From Erysipelothrix amsterdamensis (lineage in GTDB: Bacteria; Bacillota_I; Bacilli_A; Erysipelotrichales; Erysipelotrichaceae), in contig NZ_OW659496.1 in assembly GCF_940143175.1 (NCBI RefSeq), positions 496,001 to 560,000 on the forward strand: DNA of 64,000 nucleotides, read 5' to 3'. The translations under genes were made by a program, and so were the position numbers. The notes beneath the pieces are model-generated. The model worked only from the letters and a program-made list of their open reading frames with translations. It did no database searches and was not told where the DNA came from. Shown piece by piece: positions 63,956 through 64,000 of this stretch. The stretch's first letter is position 1, and each line of letters begins with the position of its first letter.

Positions 63956-64000
63956 TTAAAGTGTAAGATTTTTTTCTTGAAAGATTTTAAAGACCTCATC
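63956..64000 (-). CDS. C-terminal 14 codons of a gene beyond the right edge
   Basis: Minus strand reading from the edge is DEVFKIFQEKNLTL followed by TAA, and a terminator hairpin begins right after. The frame and position fit a real gene end, but nothing can be said about function. Confidence 0.45.
   Translation of the reverse strand, partial: DEVFKIFQEKNLTL

Noticed and set aside
63756-64000. sRNA between the LLM gene and the right edge
   Set aside because: The hairpins are better explained as a terminator of the gene entering from the right and a loose repeat; no promoter was visible.

Overview
The window is AT-rich, densely coded chromosome from a low-GC Gram-positive bacterium (Bacillota). 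Gene content and order (lplA next to a pyruvate dehydrogenase operon, oppABCFD, glmS with a ribozyme, an ireB-ruvX-DUF1292-mltG-udk-greA run, CIRCE-controlled hsp20, alaS T-box) point to the Erysipelotrichia; Erysipelothrix is my best guess from memory, not from a search. I see no rRNA, tRNA, CRISPR array, prophage or replication origin.

Layout. 1-3.4 kb: the start of a truncated M24 peptidase gene, a small unknown gene, a decayed IS3-family element, a histidine phosphatase and a DUF2721 membrane protein. 3.5-9.8 kb: lipoate ligase followed by pdhABCD; the ligase can charge the two lipoyl domains of PdhC. 9.8-17.6 kb: a long regulatory region and an oligopeptide ABC transporter operon (oppA-B-C-F-D plus a small membrane protein) in which OppC and OppF both carry large unexpected insertions. 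17.6-25.4 kb: a MarR regulator with a heterodimeric ABC exporter, a metallo-beta-lactamase-fold protein, a HAD phosphatase, an ABM-domain protein and a CBS-containing pyrophosphatase. 25.4-29.2 kb: zwf, gnd and gpmA on the minus strand. 29.3-34.3 kb: nitroreductase, hydrolase, glmS with its ribozyme, and pepC. 34.3-40 kb: hsp20, cca and an FtsX-type ABC transporter. 40-43.8 kb: a CNNM/CorC protein, an Rrf2 regulator divergent from cysK, and a BusR-like regulator. 43.8-50 kb: T-box-alaS and the ireB to greA run. 50-58.2 kb: comEA, comEC, holA, rpsT, fmt, an ECF S-component, lepA, a MazG-like protein and hemW. 58.2-64 kb: a small membrane protein, a dehydrogenase, a secreted unknown, rpsO, pnp, a luciferase-like oxidoreductase and the tail of one more gene.

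The most unusual system is the opp operon. OppC contains seven RCC1-type repeats, enough for one complete seven-bladed beta-propeller, placed between its first membrane helix and the permease core. Normal topology would put the propeller outside the cell, where the substrate-binding protein docks. OppF of the same transporter carries about 165 extra, mostly helical residues between the Walker A motif and the Q-loop. Other items worth a check are two MntR/SirR-like boxes around the pepC promoter, paired Rrf2-type boxes between the regulator and cysK, a 53-bp inverted repeat that runs past the IS ends into the last codons of a flanking gene, a leader ORF before the CNNM gene, and a Cys/His-rich tail on a DUF1292 protein.
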